From: Agrypnia vestita
Lineage: Eukaryota; Arthropoda; Insecta; Trichoptera; Phryganeidae
Direction of reading: 5' to 3'
Assembly: GCA_016648135.1 (NCBI GenBank)
Contig: JADDOH010011136.1
Coordinates: 1-64,000, forward strand
Length of the DNA: 64,000 nucleotides
The notes beneath the pieces were generated by a model. That model was not told the DNA's origin and did not search any database. It was given only the letters and a program-made list of their open reading frames with translations. Positions 24,883 to 36,440 of this stretch are shown here, piece by piece. A program made the translations under genes and the position numbers. Position 1 is the first letter of the stretch, and every line of letters starts with the position of its first letter.

Positions 24883-25138
24883 ACAGGGATCCAGTCTTGC
24901 CTTTATTATGATTCAAAAGTGCAGAAAATTGAACAATAATTTTTTAAAGGTTCTTATCGTTTTCTATCAAATGAAATATTCGATTATAATTTACTTTTAC
25001 GATATTCCAACGTTTTTGAAAATATTGGGAAAAATGCAATCTTTGAAGTCGCATATTTCCATAAGTTTGATATTAAGACACAGTTGCTCGAACATTTCCG
25101 ACTTACAATTTAGGTAGAAATCTACCTGTAAAATATTA

Positions 25139-26418
25139 GGTCCTTACATATGAAATTGGCGTTTAGTATGGGAGGAATATAAAGCCGATTTTTTTTTATT
25201 ATAATATATTTATTTAATCAAAGTATGTACCATTGCTATCTATGCACTTTTGCCATCTCATAGGTAGTTCATCGATCCCTTTACTAAAAAAACCATTCGA
25301 ACGGGAATCAATAAAATCTTTGAAGGCGGTTTGGACTGTCCCATCGGAGTTGAATTTTTTCCTCTGCAAGAAGTTAACCATATTTCGAAAAAAATGGTAA
25401 TCTGTTGGGGCAAGATCCGGAGAGTACGGTGGATGTCTTAGACATTCCAATTGAAGCTCCTCTAATTTGGTAGCCGTCTGTTGTGCAGTGTGTGGTCTAA
25501 CGTTATCATGAAGCAGCAGTGGCCTAGAGCGATTAACCAGCCTCGGTTGTTTAGCAGCTAGCTTTTCCATCATGGTTTGCAGTTGCTGACAATAGACATC
25601 TGCCGTAATCGTCTGGCCAGATTTAAGAAAGCTGTAGTGAACGACACCAGCACTAGTCCACCAAACGCTCACAAGTAACTTTTTTGGAGTCAATTTTCGC
25701 TTGGGGCATGGTTTGGCTGGTTCGGCAGGGTTCAGCCATTGCGATGAGCGCTTCCGATTATCGTACAGGATCCACTTTTCATCACAGGTAATGATTCGAT
25801 TTAAAATCCCTTCATTATTGTGCCGGTTGAGTAATGCAACGCAGCAGTCAACGCGCGTTTGTTGATTTGCTTCACTCAATTCGTGAGGTACCCACCTTTC
25901 AAGCTTTTTCACCTTACCAATTTGCTTCAAGTGGATTAAAACAGTTTTATCACTAACACCGCAGCCTGCAGCTAACTCGGATGTGGTTTGCGATGGATCC
26001 GCTTCCACAATAGCCTTCAATTCTTCATTATCAACTTTGGTCTCCGGCCGTCCACGGGGCTTGTTCTGCAGGTCGAAATTTCCAGAACGAAAACGTTGGA
26101 ACCAAAAACGCACTGTGTTTTCTTTTGCGGCACCGTCGCCATACACATCATTAATCCTTCGAGCCGTTTCTGCAGCACTAGTGCCACGGTGAAATTCGTA
26201 CTCGTAAATAACGCGATATTTCAAGTTTTTCATTTTGTAAACTGAGTGACGCAAAGAAAAAAACAATTGAGGAAAAAACAAATGAATTATAATTTTCAAA
26301 ACAAAAATACATGAGTAAATAGCTGTATAAATTTGGATTTGGAATTCCTAACCAAAGAGAAGATATTTGAGATCAAATTTGCCAGTACGGCAAAACGCCA
26401 ATTTCATACGTAAGGACC
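25139..26418 (-). mobile_element. Mariner element, full length
   Basis: The element is about 1280 bp. Inverted ends GGTCCTTACATATGAAATTG and, at the other side, CAATTTCATACGTAAGGACC differ at one base and continue for about 27 bp. TA flanks both ends, the target duplication of Tc1/mariner elements. One open transposase gene fills it. A second copy at 60139-61509 shares the ends but is damaged. Confidence 0.92.
25214..26233 (-). CDS. Mariner transposase (DD34D)
   Basis: The protein has 339 residues if it starts at ATG 26233-26231 (MKNLKYRVIYEYEF). The open frame continues 22 codons upstream, but mariner transposases are about 340-350 residues and usually start here. The N-terminal half has the paired helix-turn-helix region (TSAAETARRIN; NTVRFWFQRF) and the WVPHEL linker. 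The catalytic triad is intact: Asp in CDEKW, Asp in LLHDN, and Asp in PTDYHFF, with 34 residues between the last two, so the DD34D class is seen directly. It cuts and pastes its own element at TA sites. Compared with the copy at 60139-61509 it lacks about three residues just before the first Asp (ALLNRHNNEGILNRI), so activity is uncertain. There is no host role. Confidence 0.9.
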   Translation of the reverse strand: MKNLKYRVIYEYEFHRGTSAAETARRINDVYGDGAAKENTVRFWFQRFRSGNFDLQNKPRGRPETKVDNEELKAIVEADPSQTTSELAAGCGVSDKTVLIHLKQIGKVKKLERWVPHELSEANQQTRVDCCVALLNRHNNEGILNRIITCDEKWILYDNRKRSSQWLNPAEPAKPCPKRKLTPKKLLVSVWWTSAGVVHYSFLKSGQTITADVYCQQLQTMMEKLAAKQPRLVNRSRPLLLHDNVRPHTAQQTATKLEELQLECLRHPPYSPDLAPTDYHFFRNMVNFLQRKKFNSDGTVQTAFKDFIDSRSNGFFSKGIDELPMRWQKCIDSNGTYFD

Positions 26419-26482
26419 TAATATTATGGACTAACTGTGTTTCAGCCTCTATGTGAATGTTATATGTTCGTTTTTGTATGTA

Positions 26483-26634
26483 TAGGTCTTTTCCCTATTA
26501 CCTAATATTTGTTGTGTTAAGGTTACGGATACGCCCCTCTCGTATCCGTAAACTTAACACGATGAAACAATGAGCGTATTACGCACTGTACCCACACTAA
26601 CTCAATTGCAAACTTATATGAAAAGACCTATAAT
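26483..26634. mobile_element. MITE, TATAGGTCTTTTC ends (intact copy)
   Basis: It starts TATAGGTCTTTTCCC and ends GAAAAGACCTATA. It contains a palindromic centre in which TACGGATACGCCCCTC is followed by CGTATCCGTAAACTTAAC. About 150 bp. The same sequence at 40872-41706 is interrupted by another element, so this copy serves as its empty site. Confidence 0.8.
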
Positions 26635-26672
26635 TTCAATTATATTTCAAGGAGTGCGATGAGCAGTAGCAA

Positions 26673-26905
26673 TCCCAATTATTATAATTTCGATGTCTGT
26701 CTGTCTGTCTATCCCCGTAACTTCGCGTAACGTCCGTAACTTCTTTATAGTAAAAAAAAATTACGTAAAATTTTTTACTGATTAAAAAAAAAATACGTTA
26801 TTTTTTTCATTTTTTTCTCTTTTTTTATATAAATAAATAAATATATTCCTATTCATTAGGAACTGAGATATAAAACCACAGTCTTTTTTGACGGGTTACA
26901 GCTAG
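26673..26905 (+). mobile_element. Helitron (family 2), short copy
   Basis: It begins TCCCAATTATTATAATTTC, then TGTCTGTCTGTCTGTC and CGTAACGTCCGTAACTTC. It ends GACGGGTTACAGCTAG before T. The 233-bp element has the Helitron end rules (TC start, CTAG end, A/T target) but a body unlike family 1. It is non-autonomous. Confidence 0.75.
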
Positions 26906-28318
26906 TTAAGTAATAAACAAGTAACATACAAAATATGTGTACGTGCGTACATTTATAAAGTACAACACGGATTACCGAGAACCAACACTTGTTAGCGGTG
27001 GTGAACTTGGCTTACGATAATAATTATGCTCGTTGTTACTCCATTATATAGAGGTCTCTAATTGCGGTTCTTGTACTTGCTGTTGGCTGTAGATGTTATT
27101 AATTATGTTTCAGTCATTAAAAAATATATTAATAATGCCAATTTACCTCCAATTTTCCGCTTTTGGCATCTATTATATATACATATATATATATAATTAC
27201 ACAGGTAATATAATAAGAAGTAAAATAAAATTAGTATAATAATAAAATCTTTATTTTTACAAAGAAAGTATTCAGAAGGATTTTACACCAGAAATATTCC
27301 ACTACTAATTCGTAGTAATCAGTACATATTTGAATGTCAACATTTTATTTTACGGACATTCGAAAACTTTATACATACTAAATAAATAAAGATGATACAC
27401 TCCATTGCAATTTTTTAACAGCCTCCAATGTTGGTCAAATACTACACATCCAAATGTTTCGTCACGTATTTCTTGCCATCTTTCCCGCTCATTATATTCG
27501 TATTAATCCTCTCCACTCTCTTTCAACCACCAATATCTTCCCATCTTAACCCTTCTACGTCCTAACCACAACTCTCATTTACTTCTTTCTTTCTTTCAAC
27601 ATCTACCATCTCTCCATATTAAAATTTTAGAATGGTTTTGAACTGCATTTCATGATAATTTATTTATGTGCGCATTTTTGTAGAATTTCATTTACCTACG
27701 ACATTTGGAGTTATCCTCTTAAGAATTGAGACTAAAATAACTAGCTACAAATAAAACGAAAATAAATGTCTGGCACATTTTATGTCGATTCATTTGTATG
27801 TTAATTTATACAGTGGCACTATTTTTTAAAAACTCCTAATTTAAATTGTCTAAAGATGACTTCACAAATATTTTTCTATAATTTAAAGTAAGTCTATTCT
27901 TAAAAATCGTGATTATTTATAGTTATCATAAATTCTTAATTGTCAGGTATTTTAAGTATTTTAATAAATTTACTTTTTATACTTCCAACAGCAGTTTATG
28001 AGTAAAATTAAATCAGTTTTAGAAAAATTCTCTTTTTGTTTTTTGTTAAAAGCAATTTGTCAACGATATCTGTTTTTTTGTAAAAAAAAATGTGCGAATG
28101 AACTTATTTCATTTACTTAACACATAACTATTTACTTATTGTAGATGACTTATTTTATTTTATAAATTAGGCCATTAATGACCCTAATACGAAGTCTTAC
28201 AATGACATTAAATTACATTGTAAAAACATTTAAGGACAATATCCTGTTTTGTAGTTCAAAAATCGGACATATGAAAATATAGATACAAATGTTACAATTA
28301 AACAATCAATATATAATA
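26906..28318. other. Intronic DNA, no gene seen
   Basis: AT-rich with a TA microsatellite near 27175-27195 and a pyrimidine-rich stretch near 27480-27620. No frame or repeat is convincing. Confidence 0.5.
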
Positions 28319-28624
28319 GGCCGTATTCTAAAAATAGCACATTGATACTTCTATATATCGATAGGTATTGTATAACATTGGAATGCCGTCAATGTTGACG
28401 CTTTAAGTTTGACAGGTTTGAAATTAATGAATTCAATCGATCAGAAAGCTCTAAAACGTTAGCAAACTTAAAGCTGTTCACAAATTGCGAATAACTAAGC
28501 TTTCTGATTGATTGAATTCATTAATTTCAAACACGTCAAACTTAAAACGACAACATTGACGGTATTATAAAGTTATACAATAATTGTCAAGGTACAGAAG
28601 TATTGCTATTTTCAGAATACTGCC
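28319..28624. mobile_element. MITE with inverted ends of about 130 bp
   Basis: The left end GGCCGTATTCTAAAAATAGC pairs with the right end GCTATTTTCAGAATACTGCC. Inner blocks also pair: AATTAATGAATTCAATCGAT with GATTGAATTCATTAATTTCA, and AACATTGACGGT with GCCGTCAATGTT. It is 306 bp, nearly all stem, and non-coding. Confidence 0.85.
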
Positions 28625-29039
28625 GATTATATCTGATCATTAGTAATAAATTAATTACTAATGAGCGGTCGATTGCAAGCAGGAAACGTGAGCAATTATC
28701 CAGCAGCAGAATGAATTTCCTTACATCTTTAATCAAAAAGTGTAATTGTTCCGAAGTTATTTTAAAAAATGCCAACGATCGTGTAACCTACACAGAATGA
28801 TGAAATATCACGGGCATCATTAATATTGTATTCATATTTTAATAGCAACGCAGGTACCATCGTGAAATTACTCGTGACAGATGAGCGGGTGATTGAGAAG
28901 AGGCTGCTTGGAATACGTAAAGTGGATGGCCTTTGAGTACCGTTTTCGGAAATAAGAATCGTAAGCTAATCACAACTAATTGTAACTAGTATTCCATATC
29001 AGATTTTTCCCAATAATCAGGTATGTATTAGTGATGGGT
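28625..29039. other. Intronic DNA, no gene seen
   Basis: The paired 62- and 65-codon frames here overlap in opposite strands and resemble nothing known. No repeat is defined. Confidence 0.45.
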
Positions 29040-29812
29040 CCGCTCTGTACTCACTACTACATTGTAGTACTACACTACATTGAAGTGCACACTTCGCACA
29101 TTTTGATGTGTAGTGCACACTACAAACTACAAACACCAAAGTTATTGAAAGTATAAATTTCCAATAGTACACTTCATTTCAAAGCGAACGCTACAAAGTA
29201 CATACACTTCAAAGTTATCGAAAGTATGAGAAACACATTTTAAATAGTGTATTTTTACATGAAATTTTTGGAAAGTTGATGTAGATATATGAAGAAATTT
29301 CTGGAATCTGTAACAACCCCCCCCCCCATGGTTTGAAAAATTTTGGGAGCTATGAAGAAATTTTTGGGAAGTTGATGTAGCTAAACGGAGAAATCTTTGG
29401 AAACTGTAACAACCCCCCCCCCTCATGGTTTGAAAATTTTTCGGAATCGAACGAAGAAATCTGTCTGGCGACCTTTTTTTTTTTTTAGGTCGCCAAATGT
29501 TACTTTGGAGAAAATATCGTCATTTATTTAAATATTTTTGTCGTTGACCTTTTTTTTTTTTTTGTTAGCTCGCCAAATTTTTATTTGGGAAAAAAATACT
29601 TCATTCGCTTCATTTAAAAATTTACTTCACTATTACTTCATTTCATTACTTCACTTCATTATTATTACAATTACTTCATTACATTACTTCACTTCATTAA
29701 TACTACAATTACTTCATTACTTCACTTCATTTCGTAGTACTACAATTGCTTCACCTCAAGTAGTTTTTACTACAATTGTAGTGTACACTTTGTAGTATGT
29801 ATGCTATAGAAA
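29040..29812. repeat. Repeat-rich element with TAGTACTACA ends
   Basis: The ends are rich in ACTACATTGTAGTACTACAC and, inverted, CTACAATTGTAGTGTACACT. Inside are a two-unit repeat (GGAAAGTTGATGTAG ... TGTAACAACCCCCCCC, near 29265-29430), a second two-unit repeat (GACC, T-run, CGCCAAAT, near 29470-29590), and a TTACTTCA-type microsatellite (29620-29750). It is probably a degenerate transposon, but I cannot assign it. Confidence 0.6.
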
Positions 29813-30301
29813 ATTTGTGTTCTTATTCAAAAATTAAGGATAAAGGAAAGTATTGGAGATTTTTTCAGTAAAACACATTTTAAGAAGTCACGCAGTTTTG
29901 CCTTGGAAACTGCAGCCACCAACTATTTTTTAAATTCTCCACTGCGTAAGATTCCTAGACTTTGCAAAAGATACGAGCAGTTAGATGTTTTTGTCACCAA
30001 TATTACCGAATTCAAACATATTTTATAAAGTTTTTTGAAGGATAGCTAGACTTCGTCTACTAGGACTTAAAGAAGTGAATTTTGGATATCAAGGAGTCGT
30101 TTGTGGAAAACTCTTCCAATAATTATCTTGTCGGTAGTTGCCAACATCTCGGTTGTTTTTGTGCGCTGGTTGTTTTTCACGGGCTCGGTGTCAGTTACTG
30201 ACGGTGGTCGGGAGATGTTTTGTGGCACGTGGTAGTTGTACCTACCTATGCATAGATAGTGCTCTTAACACTTGTGGTTTGTGTTGTCATTTAATTTCGT
30301 A
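29813..30301. other. Intronic DNA, no gene seen
   Basis: No frame, repeat or inverted end that I can define. It is slightly richer in G and T near 30140-30290. Confidence 0.4.
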
Positions 30302-30964
30302 TCTATACCTATAAAACTCAATGACTGTCTGTCTGTCTGTTCTCTATACAAATCCACACCGTTTGTCCGATTCGATTCAAATTTTGCATACTTATGCTTT
30401 GGGACCCGGGACTGGAGACCGGTGGGTGGTAACAACATAGGCAACATTTCACCCCTTCCCCTCCCCCTGACATATTTTAGATGCAAATCTGTACCGTTTG
30501 ACCGATCGGACTCAAAATTTGGAAACTAATTCTTCAGGTCTCAGCGGGTACATGTGCGACATTTCCCCTCTATTATTTTAACCCTTCCCCTCTGATATAT
30601 TTTTGATGCAAATCTATACCGTTTGACCGATCGGAAACAAAATTTCAAAACTTATTCTCTAGGACCCGGTTGGTGACATATGCGACATTTCTCTCCTGTT
30701 ATTTTACCCCTTCCCTTCCCCCCGATATATTTTCAATGCAAATCTGTACCGTTCGACCGATCGAACTCAAAATTTGCAAAATTATTCTTTAGGACTCGGC
30801 GGTTAGCGTTGGTGAAATTTCCCCCCTATTATTTTACCCTTTCCCCTTCCCCTGATTTATTTTCGATGCAAATCTATGCCGTTCGAATCGAACCTTTGTT
30901 TACCCTCACAAATTTATTTTAAACTTAATCCTTAACCCGTGCAACGCCGGATGTGAACATTTAG
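30302..30964 (+). mobile_element. Helitron (family 1), tandem copy A
   Basis: It begins TCTATACCTATAAAACTCAA and ends CCCGTGCAACGCCGGATGTG then ATTTAG. The final CTAG has become TTAG and the hairpin has lost its last pairs. Four CGGCGGGT-type internal units are visible. It abuts the next copy without spacer. Confidence 0.82.
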
Positions 30965-31488
30965 TTACCTATAAAACTCAATGTCTGTCTGTCTTTCTAT
31001 CTGTCTGTCAGTTCTCTATACAAATCGCTCCCATTTTACCGTTCGACCGATCTGACTTAAAATTTGCAAACTTATTCTTTAGGACTAGGTAGGTAAAATA
31101 GGTGACATTTGCCCCCTCCACCTTTACCCACCTCTCTCTGACATATTTTGCATGCAAATCTGTTCCCTTCGACCGATCTGAGCCAAATTTTGCATACTTA
31201 TTCTTTAGGACCTGTCAGGTAATATAGGCGACATTTCCCCTTCCCCCCTGACCCATCCCCTCCTCCAGATATATTTTCTGTACAAATCTACATCGCTTGA
31301 CCAATTGGACCCAAATTTTGCATACATATTCCCGACGGAAAAAAATAGGTTACATTTCTTCTCTAGATATCTTATCCATCCCAGTCTTGATTAAATGGAT
31401 ACATTGTTTTAATTACAGGCTTTGTAAAACAATGGAACCTATGTTTCCCCCCACAAGTTAATCCTTAACCCGTGAAACAAACAGCTAG
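30965..31488 (+). mobile_element. Helitron (family 1), tandem copy B
   Basis: It starts TTACCTATAAAACTCAATG, lacking the first TCTA, directly after copy A. It ends CCGTGAAACAAACAGCTAG before T. The hairpin is broken (CCCGTGAAACAAAC), so the end is degenerate. Head-to-tail arrays are known for Helitrons. Confidence 0.78.
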
Positions 31489-31664
31489 TTGTATATAAAA
31501 TCCCCGAGGGACGTTAAATGAATGGAAAGAATAAATATTATGAAATTGCAGTGAACCATTAATTGTAAGAAAAATTAAATGTCTATTTTTTTAAATAATT
31601 TAAATGCGTATATGAAATTCGTGTCGCATAATACATATACATACTGTTTTCATACTAAGCCTTA

Positions 31665-31760
31665 AGCCTGCGCTATTAAAATAGGATTAATTCTTGCTGG
31701 TCTCCTGGAGTGAGGCTCGTTCCCCCGACCTCCGGATAACCAGGCGAGTGTCACTAGATC
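31665..31760 (-). repeat. tRNA-derived SINE fragment, second copy
   Basis: It is related to 14510-14625 through AAAATAGG, TTGCTGGTCT and the following GAGTGAGGCTCGTTCCCC, a decayed B box. It is more diverged than the first copy and not a functional tRNA. Confidence 0.5.
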
Positions 31761-31833
31761 GAAAAGCACGTCATATTAAGTACATTTGTTATATTAAAGA
31801 TATTCCGGATTAAATAGAGATTTATCCTAATGC

Positions 31834-32145
31834 ACTATAAAACTAAATGTCTGTCTGTCTGTTTGTTCTCTATATAAATCTACACCGTTTGTCCGATTCG
31901 ACTCAAATTTTGAATACTTATGCTTTTGGTCTCGGCGGGTACCATAGGCGACATTTATCCCCTCCTCCTTTACCCCTTCCTATCCCCCTCAAATATCTTT
32001 AATCAAAATCTGTACCGTTCGACCGATAAAACTCAAAATTTGCAAACTCATTCTTTAATACCCGGCGAATAACATAGGCGACACGTATCATCTCCCCTTT
32101 TACCCCTTCCCCACCCCTTCATATATATTCTGTCCCTCGGAAAGG
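31834..32145 (+). mobile_element. Helitron (family 1), 3'-truncated copy
   Basis: The 5' part is present (ACTATAAAACTAAATGTCTG, TCTACACCGTTTGTCCGATT, CGGCGGGTACCATAGG). The copy stops near CATATATATTCTGTCCC without the hairpin or CTAG. Confidence 0.72.
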
Positions 32146-32795
32146 TATGATACAAAATATTTTTGGATAACTAGATTTTTATGTACCTATATATTTCTAA
32201 TTGATCATTTCAATGTTTTTTTCAAATATTGATTCTTTTTTAACACTGTAGAAAAAACCGCTGCACAAAAAAGGTTTATAAGAAGTTTTATATTTGGACA
32301 ACGCTACAATAATGCGATATATAATTGAGTGAAAAGCGTCTTAAGGCTTATAAAATCAAGCCATGCGGAACACCTGACAACCAATGATTGAGTGACAATG
32401 CCTTCAATGACATACACTTACATAATATGCCTTAGAGAGGCCGAGACCCATCACATCCCCTGACAGAGTCAATAGTGATGATCATGATGATACTTTCTTA
32501 TCGGTGTGATTGTATTATTATAATAGAAAAAAATATAAAGAAGTTTCCGTAAGGGTCTAGAGACGCCTCGATTAATCTCGAAAATTGCGGAGAGACCCGC
32601 CGATACCAGACACTGGCACTGGGGAGGGGCTCAGAGCGGTAACTACTCGTACATGTAGCTTCCGATACAGAGGACCAGAGAATTCCAAGTTGAAATCTAT
32701 GATCAGCGAGTGACATAATGCGGGAGATTATTTAAGGTGATAATTTTCTGGAGCGAATTATCTAGAGAATTCTGTCAATAAAGTGTTATTACTAT
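32146..32795. other. Intronic DNA, no gene seen
   Basis: A GC-richer patch near 32550-32690 has a 72-codon minus-strand frame that matches nothing known. Confidence 0.4.
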
Positions 32796-32970
32796 ACAGG
32801 GTTATTTGTAAAACATTAATAACCTCGCAGGAATGTATTCCTGCCTTGATTATGAGTCAAAAATGTTCAAGCTAGTATGACCTAATAGTTATGGAGATAT
32901 GCGACATCAAAGTTTGCATTTTTTTTCAATATTTCTGACTTATTTTTTGAAAAACGTTGGACTATCATTG
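32796..32970. mobile_element. MITE fragment, ACAGGGTTATTTG end
   Basis: The left end (ACAGGGTTATTTGTAAAAC, CCTCGCAGGAATGTATTCCTGCC) and the shared core (GTTATGGAGATATGCGAC) match the copies at 24086 and 44302. The inverted right end is missing. Confidence 0.7.
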
Positions 32971-35900
32971 CCGTTGAAGGCATACACGGGAAGCAAGGCA
33001 AAAGATTTTTCTACAGTGTATCTAGTGGAACTAGATTTATTGGCCAGTATCCAGAATATTGGTGATGGGCCATTTAAACTGTCAATTTTAGAAAACTAAT
33101 TGCTTCCTTAGCGCCGAATTCGAAGAAAATTTAGTTAAAATCATGTTCCCTGTCTCTTTAGAAACGAATGGCTTTTTTTTAACAAACACGTGTCCAGCCG
33201 AACAAAACGAATTTTAAATGTATGAACCCTTGGCTCGAAATCTTCTCACAAAAAAAAAACGACCACCCCGTTGTCGGGAATAAATACAATCGAATTTGGC
33301 GCGTTTTCACAATAATATTAATATGAATACATCAAGATTAACGTTCACCAAAGTGTTTTACACGGATCCATAACGGCGAATACGTGACAGTATGTGTGTC
33401 ACAGTATTGGAGGTTCAACATGTCTGAATACTCAACATATATGAGTCGCGAGGTTATGCAGTTAAATAAATATGTGTGTATTTGGTGTGCACGCCTCATT
33501 GAATTTATTACGTCATTCTTATTATTACGCTTTTCCTGGGCGACATGCATGCGTCTTCGGTGCTGTTTTAACGCTCCCAAAATACATATTGCAATTTGAA
33601 ATGAAAATCTAAATACAAAATGAGAAAACACAAATAAGATTCCGCTTTTCATTCTATTTTATGGTTAACAAAACACAATACTCATATCAGGTCGGCCATT
33701 ATAGTAAAGCACATACTATTATCGCATCTCTGTAAATTCCAACAAGATTGCTTTGTTCTTCTTTCCTAGTAGGTAGTTCAATTTAATTTGCCGAGATCCA
33801 CTTCCATACTTGGGCTCATTGTTGTGCAGAGCTCGTTTTGCTTCATCACTACGACGATGGGAAATCGCCGACATCTCGAAGAGGTCTGCGGAAACAAGTG
33901 TCGTGAGAATATTCTCGCGAATAGGCACATTCTCTTACGACAGTAGGTAGGTAAGTGCCGGTGCGGCATCAGAGAGGTGGGCTTATCAGTGCCTACAATT
34001 GTCTTCGGTAATGGGTAATGCTTGCACCAACCTGCCTTTTCAAGGAATGGCACGCACCATGAGAGCTACAGCTCTATACAGTGATATGCTATATGCAGTT
34101 GGCTTTTCTTCTTCTTCTTCTTCAACTCCTTATCCTATTGGTTCGGGGTCCCTGCATCGCATAAAAGCTTCCAACGTCTTGGTCTTCTGCCTTCTGGTCT
34201 TGACTGTAATTTGATAAATCCAATATTTAATTTTTATTTATTGAAATTATTGATAATTTACAGCACAAATTCTTGCAAAAGTAAAGCCTGCTAGTCCGCG
34301 AGACCCGCTCGTCAGTAGATTTTTTTTTTGCTAGCAAGATAAATTTATTTCAAAGTAATTTCGTGGACGTTTATTAAATATTTTAGGTATTACAGATTTT
34401 AATGTTCTTTAATCAGATTTATTACTTATATTCGGTTTGAGTAGTCTTTTGGATTAGGACTGCCATAAACAATATTAATTTAACACAGAATTATATCTTC
34501 GGTATAATAAACATCTTAGGAATAATATTTGTATAGCTGAATATTCGATATTTGTCAGTCTCTTGCAATGCGTAAATTTCCGCGAAGAAATATACCTATC
34601 ATATTTTTACTTTTAAACGATTCAAATAGAAGGAATATATTTTTGATGTCCGTACTTGGTTTTTCGAATGTTATTATTTTAAGATTTTCTGAATTTATTA
34701 AATCTATATCTATCTCGATCATCACAACATATTCATTTACTATTTCAATTTTCTCACATTCACAGGCTCCTTTAACTCCGGAATCCAGACGTAGTAAATA
34801 TATTATTGAAGTTATACTTCTTTTGACGCATTAGGGTAAATTTTTATTGTAACAAAAGTTGCGCAAGCCCAGCGTACGCCGCATGTAGCGGAAATGCGAC
34901 ACCGTGAAGTTAGTTGCTAAAGTAATATTTTAGTAAGCGATGAAATGCGCGCGCATCCATGCGCACCAGAACTTAGCCGTCAAAGAGAGTAAAATCTATA
35001 TTTCGCATATTGTTTATGGTTGTTGCATAACTGTCAAAAATTTAATCACTCGAAATTAGTTTTGTGGACTATGGAATTGTGGACCAATCATAAACATGCT
35101 CAATTCAAAAGCTGACGAATGATTGGATATTGAATTGAAAATTAGAACTGTTTATCGAATTACGATTAAATAAACCGTAATATCCTGTCGGATAAATACT
35201 ACATTTTGTTTCCTTTCCAAAATATATGTTTACGTGCCTACAACTTATGCTTTAATGTACTGACTGCACGTGCCTGCTGTTCGGAGTTATTAAAATTCCG
35301 ATTTTATAAAAAAAACTTTCATCAGTACCTAAAAGCTTTTGAAAAAAAAAATCTACGATGAATCGATTAAGACATCACGTATATAGTTAGAGAATAGTGG
35401 AGATGTATTTTAGCATACCAAATACGGACGTGTTATTTCAAACGAATTTCGATCGAAACGGAAAGTTGAAAGCGAACGAATTTATTGAATCTCTTAAAAC
35501 TTTTCTCGTATCCACTTACGTGAAATCTCTTCAGAATACAAACAAATGTCGTCATCGCTCTGTTTGCGTAATGCACTTTAATCAGCACGTAGTACTCAGC
35601 AGCGGTATGGTGAGGGGGGGGAGGTGCCATCCGATTAGTAACGGGCCCCACCACCTCCGCGGCCCGCGATGCGTTTGGGACTTGTGTTAATTGGTAGATA
35701 CGGTTTCAGGCAAGGATGCAATTGGCTTAGTGTGAGTATTGCGCGTAATATGCAAGGAATGCCAAAGCATTGGGCCAGTGTGCGATTATAGTAGCAGTCA
35801 CTCGGATGGGCGGGACCTATTAGTAGCCTACATGCGGTGCAGCGGAGCGGTCCTTTGTTTGACATAAATAATAAATGAAACAAATAACTATTCCTCATAG

Positions 35901-36056
35901 CACCACGAAAACGAACTCTAAGAAGATGGGGCCATAATATCGAGAACGCCGCAATAAAACTGGAAGACCCGCTTTAACGGTAGATGGCAGTGTCTAAATT
36001 ACTGCTTTAAAAGAATAAATTCTATTTTCAATTTTTGCAAGGTTTTTATCATTTTA
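32971..36056. other. Intronic DNA, no gene supported
   Basis: Several frames of 60-104 codons occur (33338-33652, 33778-34053, 34568-34834, 35397-35690), but none has a family motif, splice bounds or codon bias I can trust. A G-run and a GC-rich patch lie near 35610-35670. Small TTC runs lie near 34108. Confidence 0.4.
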
Positions 36057-36227
36057 CTAGCTGTAAACCCGTCAAAAATGACGGTACATTGACATGTTTG
36101 GTTTCCTAGGTATAAGTATTTATTTTAAAAAATCGTAAAGAAAATCGAAAAAAATATTACTTAAAAAAAATTACGGATGTTAAGCGGACGGACGGACAGA
36201 CAGACAAGTAAATTATTATAATTGGGA
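36057..36227 (-). mobile_element. Helitron (family 2), inserted in a MITE
   Basis: Minus-strand reading goes from TCCCAATTATAATAATTTAC to the hairpin CCGTCATTTTTGACGGG and TTTACAGCTAG. The copy is 171 bp. It sits exactly between an A and a T of the MITE sequence that is uninterrupted near 44566-44600, which proves both ends. Confidence 0.85.
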
Positions 36228-36440
36228 TCCGTATTAAAGCGAATAAATTTTTCTTAATCGATATAAGTTACTGTAATGATAGTTTAACTTTTTGCAAAAA
36301 ATAAGGCACAAATATTTAAAAAAAATGCTAATTTTCATATTGTATATCTCCATTACTATTTGGTCATGGTTGCTCGAACATTTTAAACTCATTATCAAGG
36401 CAGGAATCCACCTGTAAGGTTTTTGCTACTAGCTATGAGA
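36228..36440. mobile_element. MITE, right part after the Helitron
   Basis: It continues GAATAAATTTTTCTTAATCG, ATAAGTTACTGTAATGATAG, and the end CAAGGCAGGAATCCACC with TTTGCTACTAGCTATGAGAC. It matches 44595-44820 in order. The left part lies before 36057 (TTTTTATCATTTTA). Confidence 0.75.

Larger units (their letters stand above)
24883..26450. mobile_element. MITE split by the mariner insertion
   Basis: The left part (24883-25138) has the family marks CAGTCTTGCCTTTATTATGA, CGAACATTTCCGACTTACAA and AGGTAGAAATCTACCTGTAA. The usual right end (CCTGTAAGGTTTTTGCTACTAG in the 36.4 kb copy) is interrupted at a TA. After the mariner the sequence resumes TGGACTAACTGTGTTTC, a plausible diverged end. So the mariner jumped into this older MITE. 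Confidence 0.55.

Noticed and set aside
26190..26299. Upstream 22 codons of the mariner frame as part of the protein
   Set aside because: Mariner transposases normally start at the MKNLKYR-type methionine; the extension is open but low in complexity.
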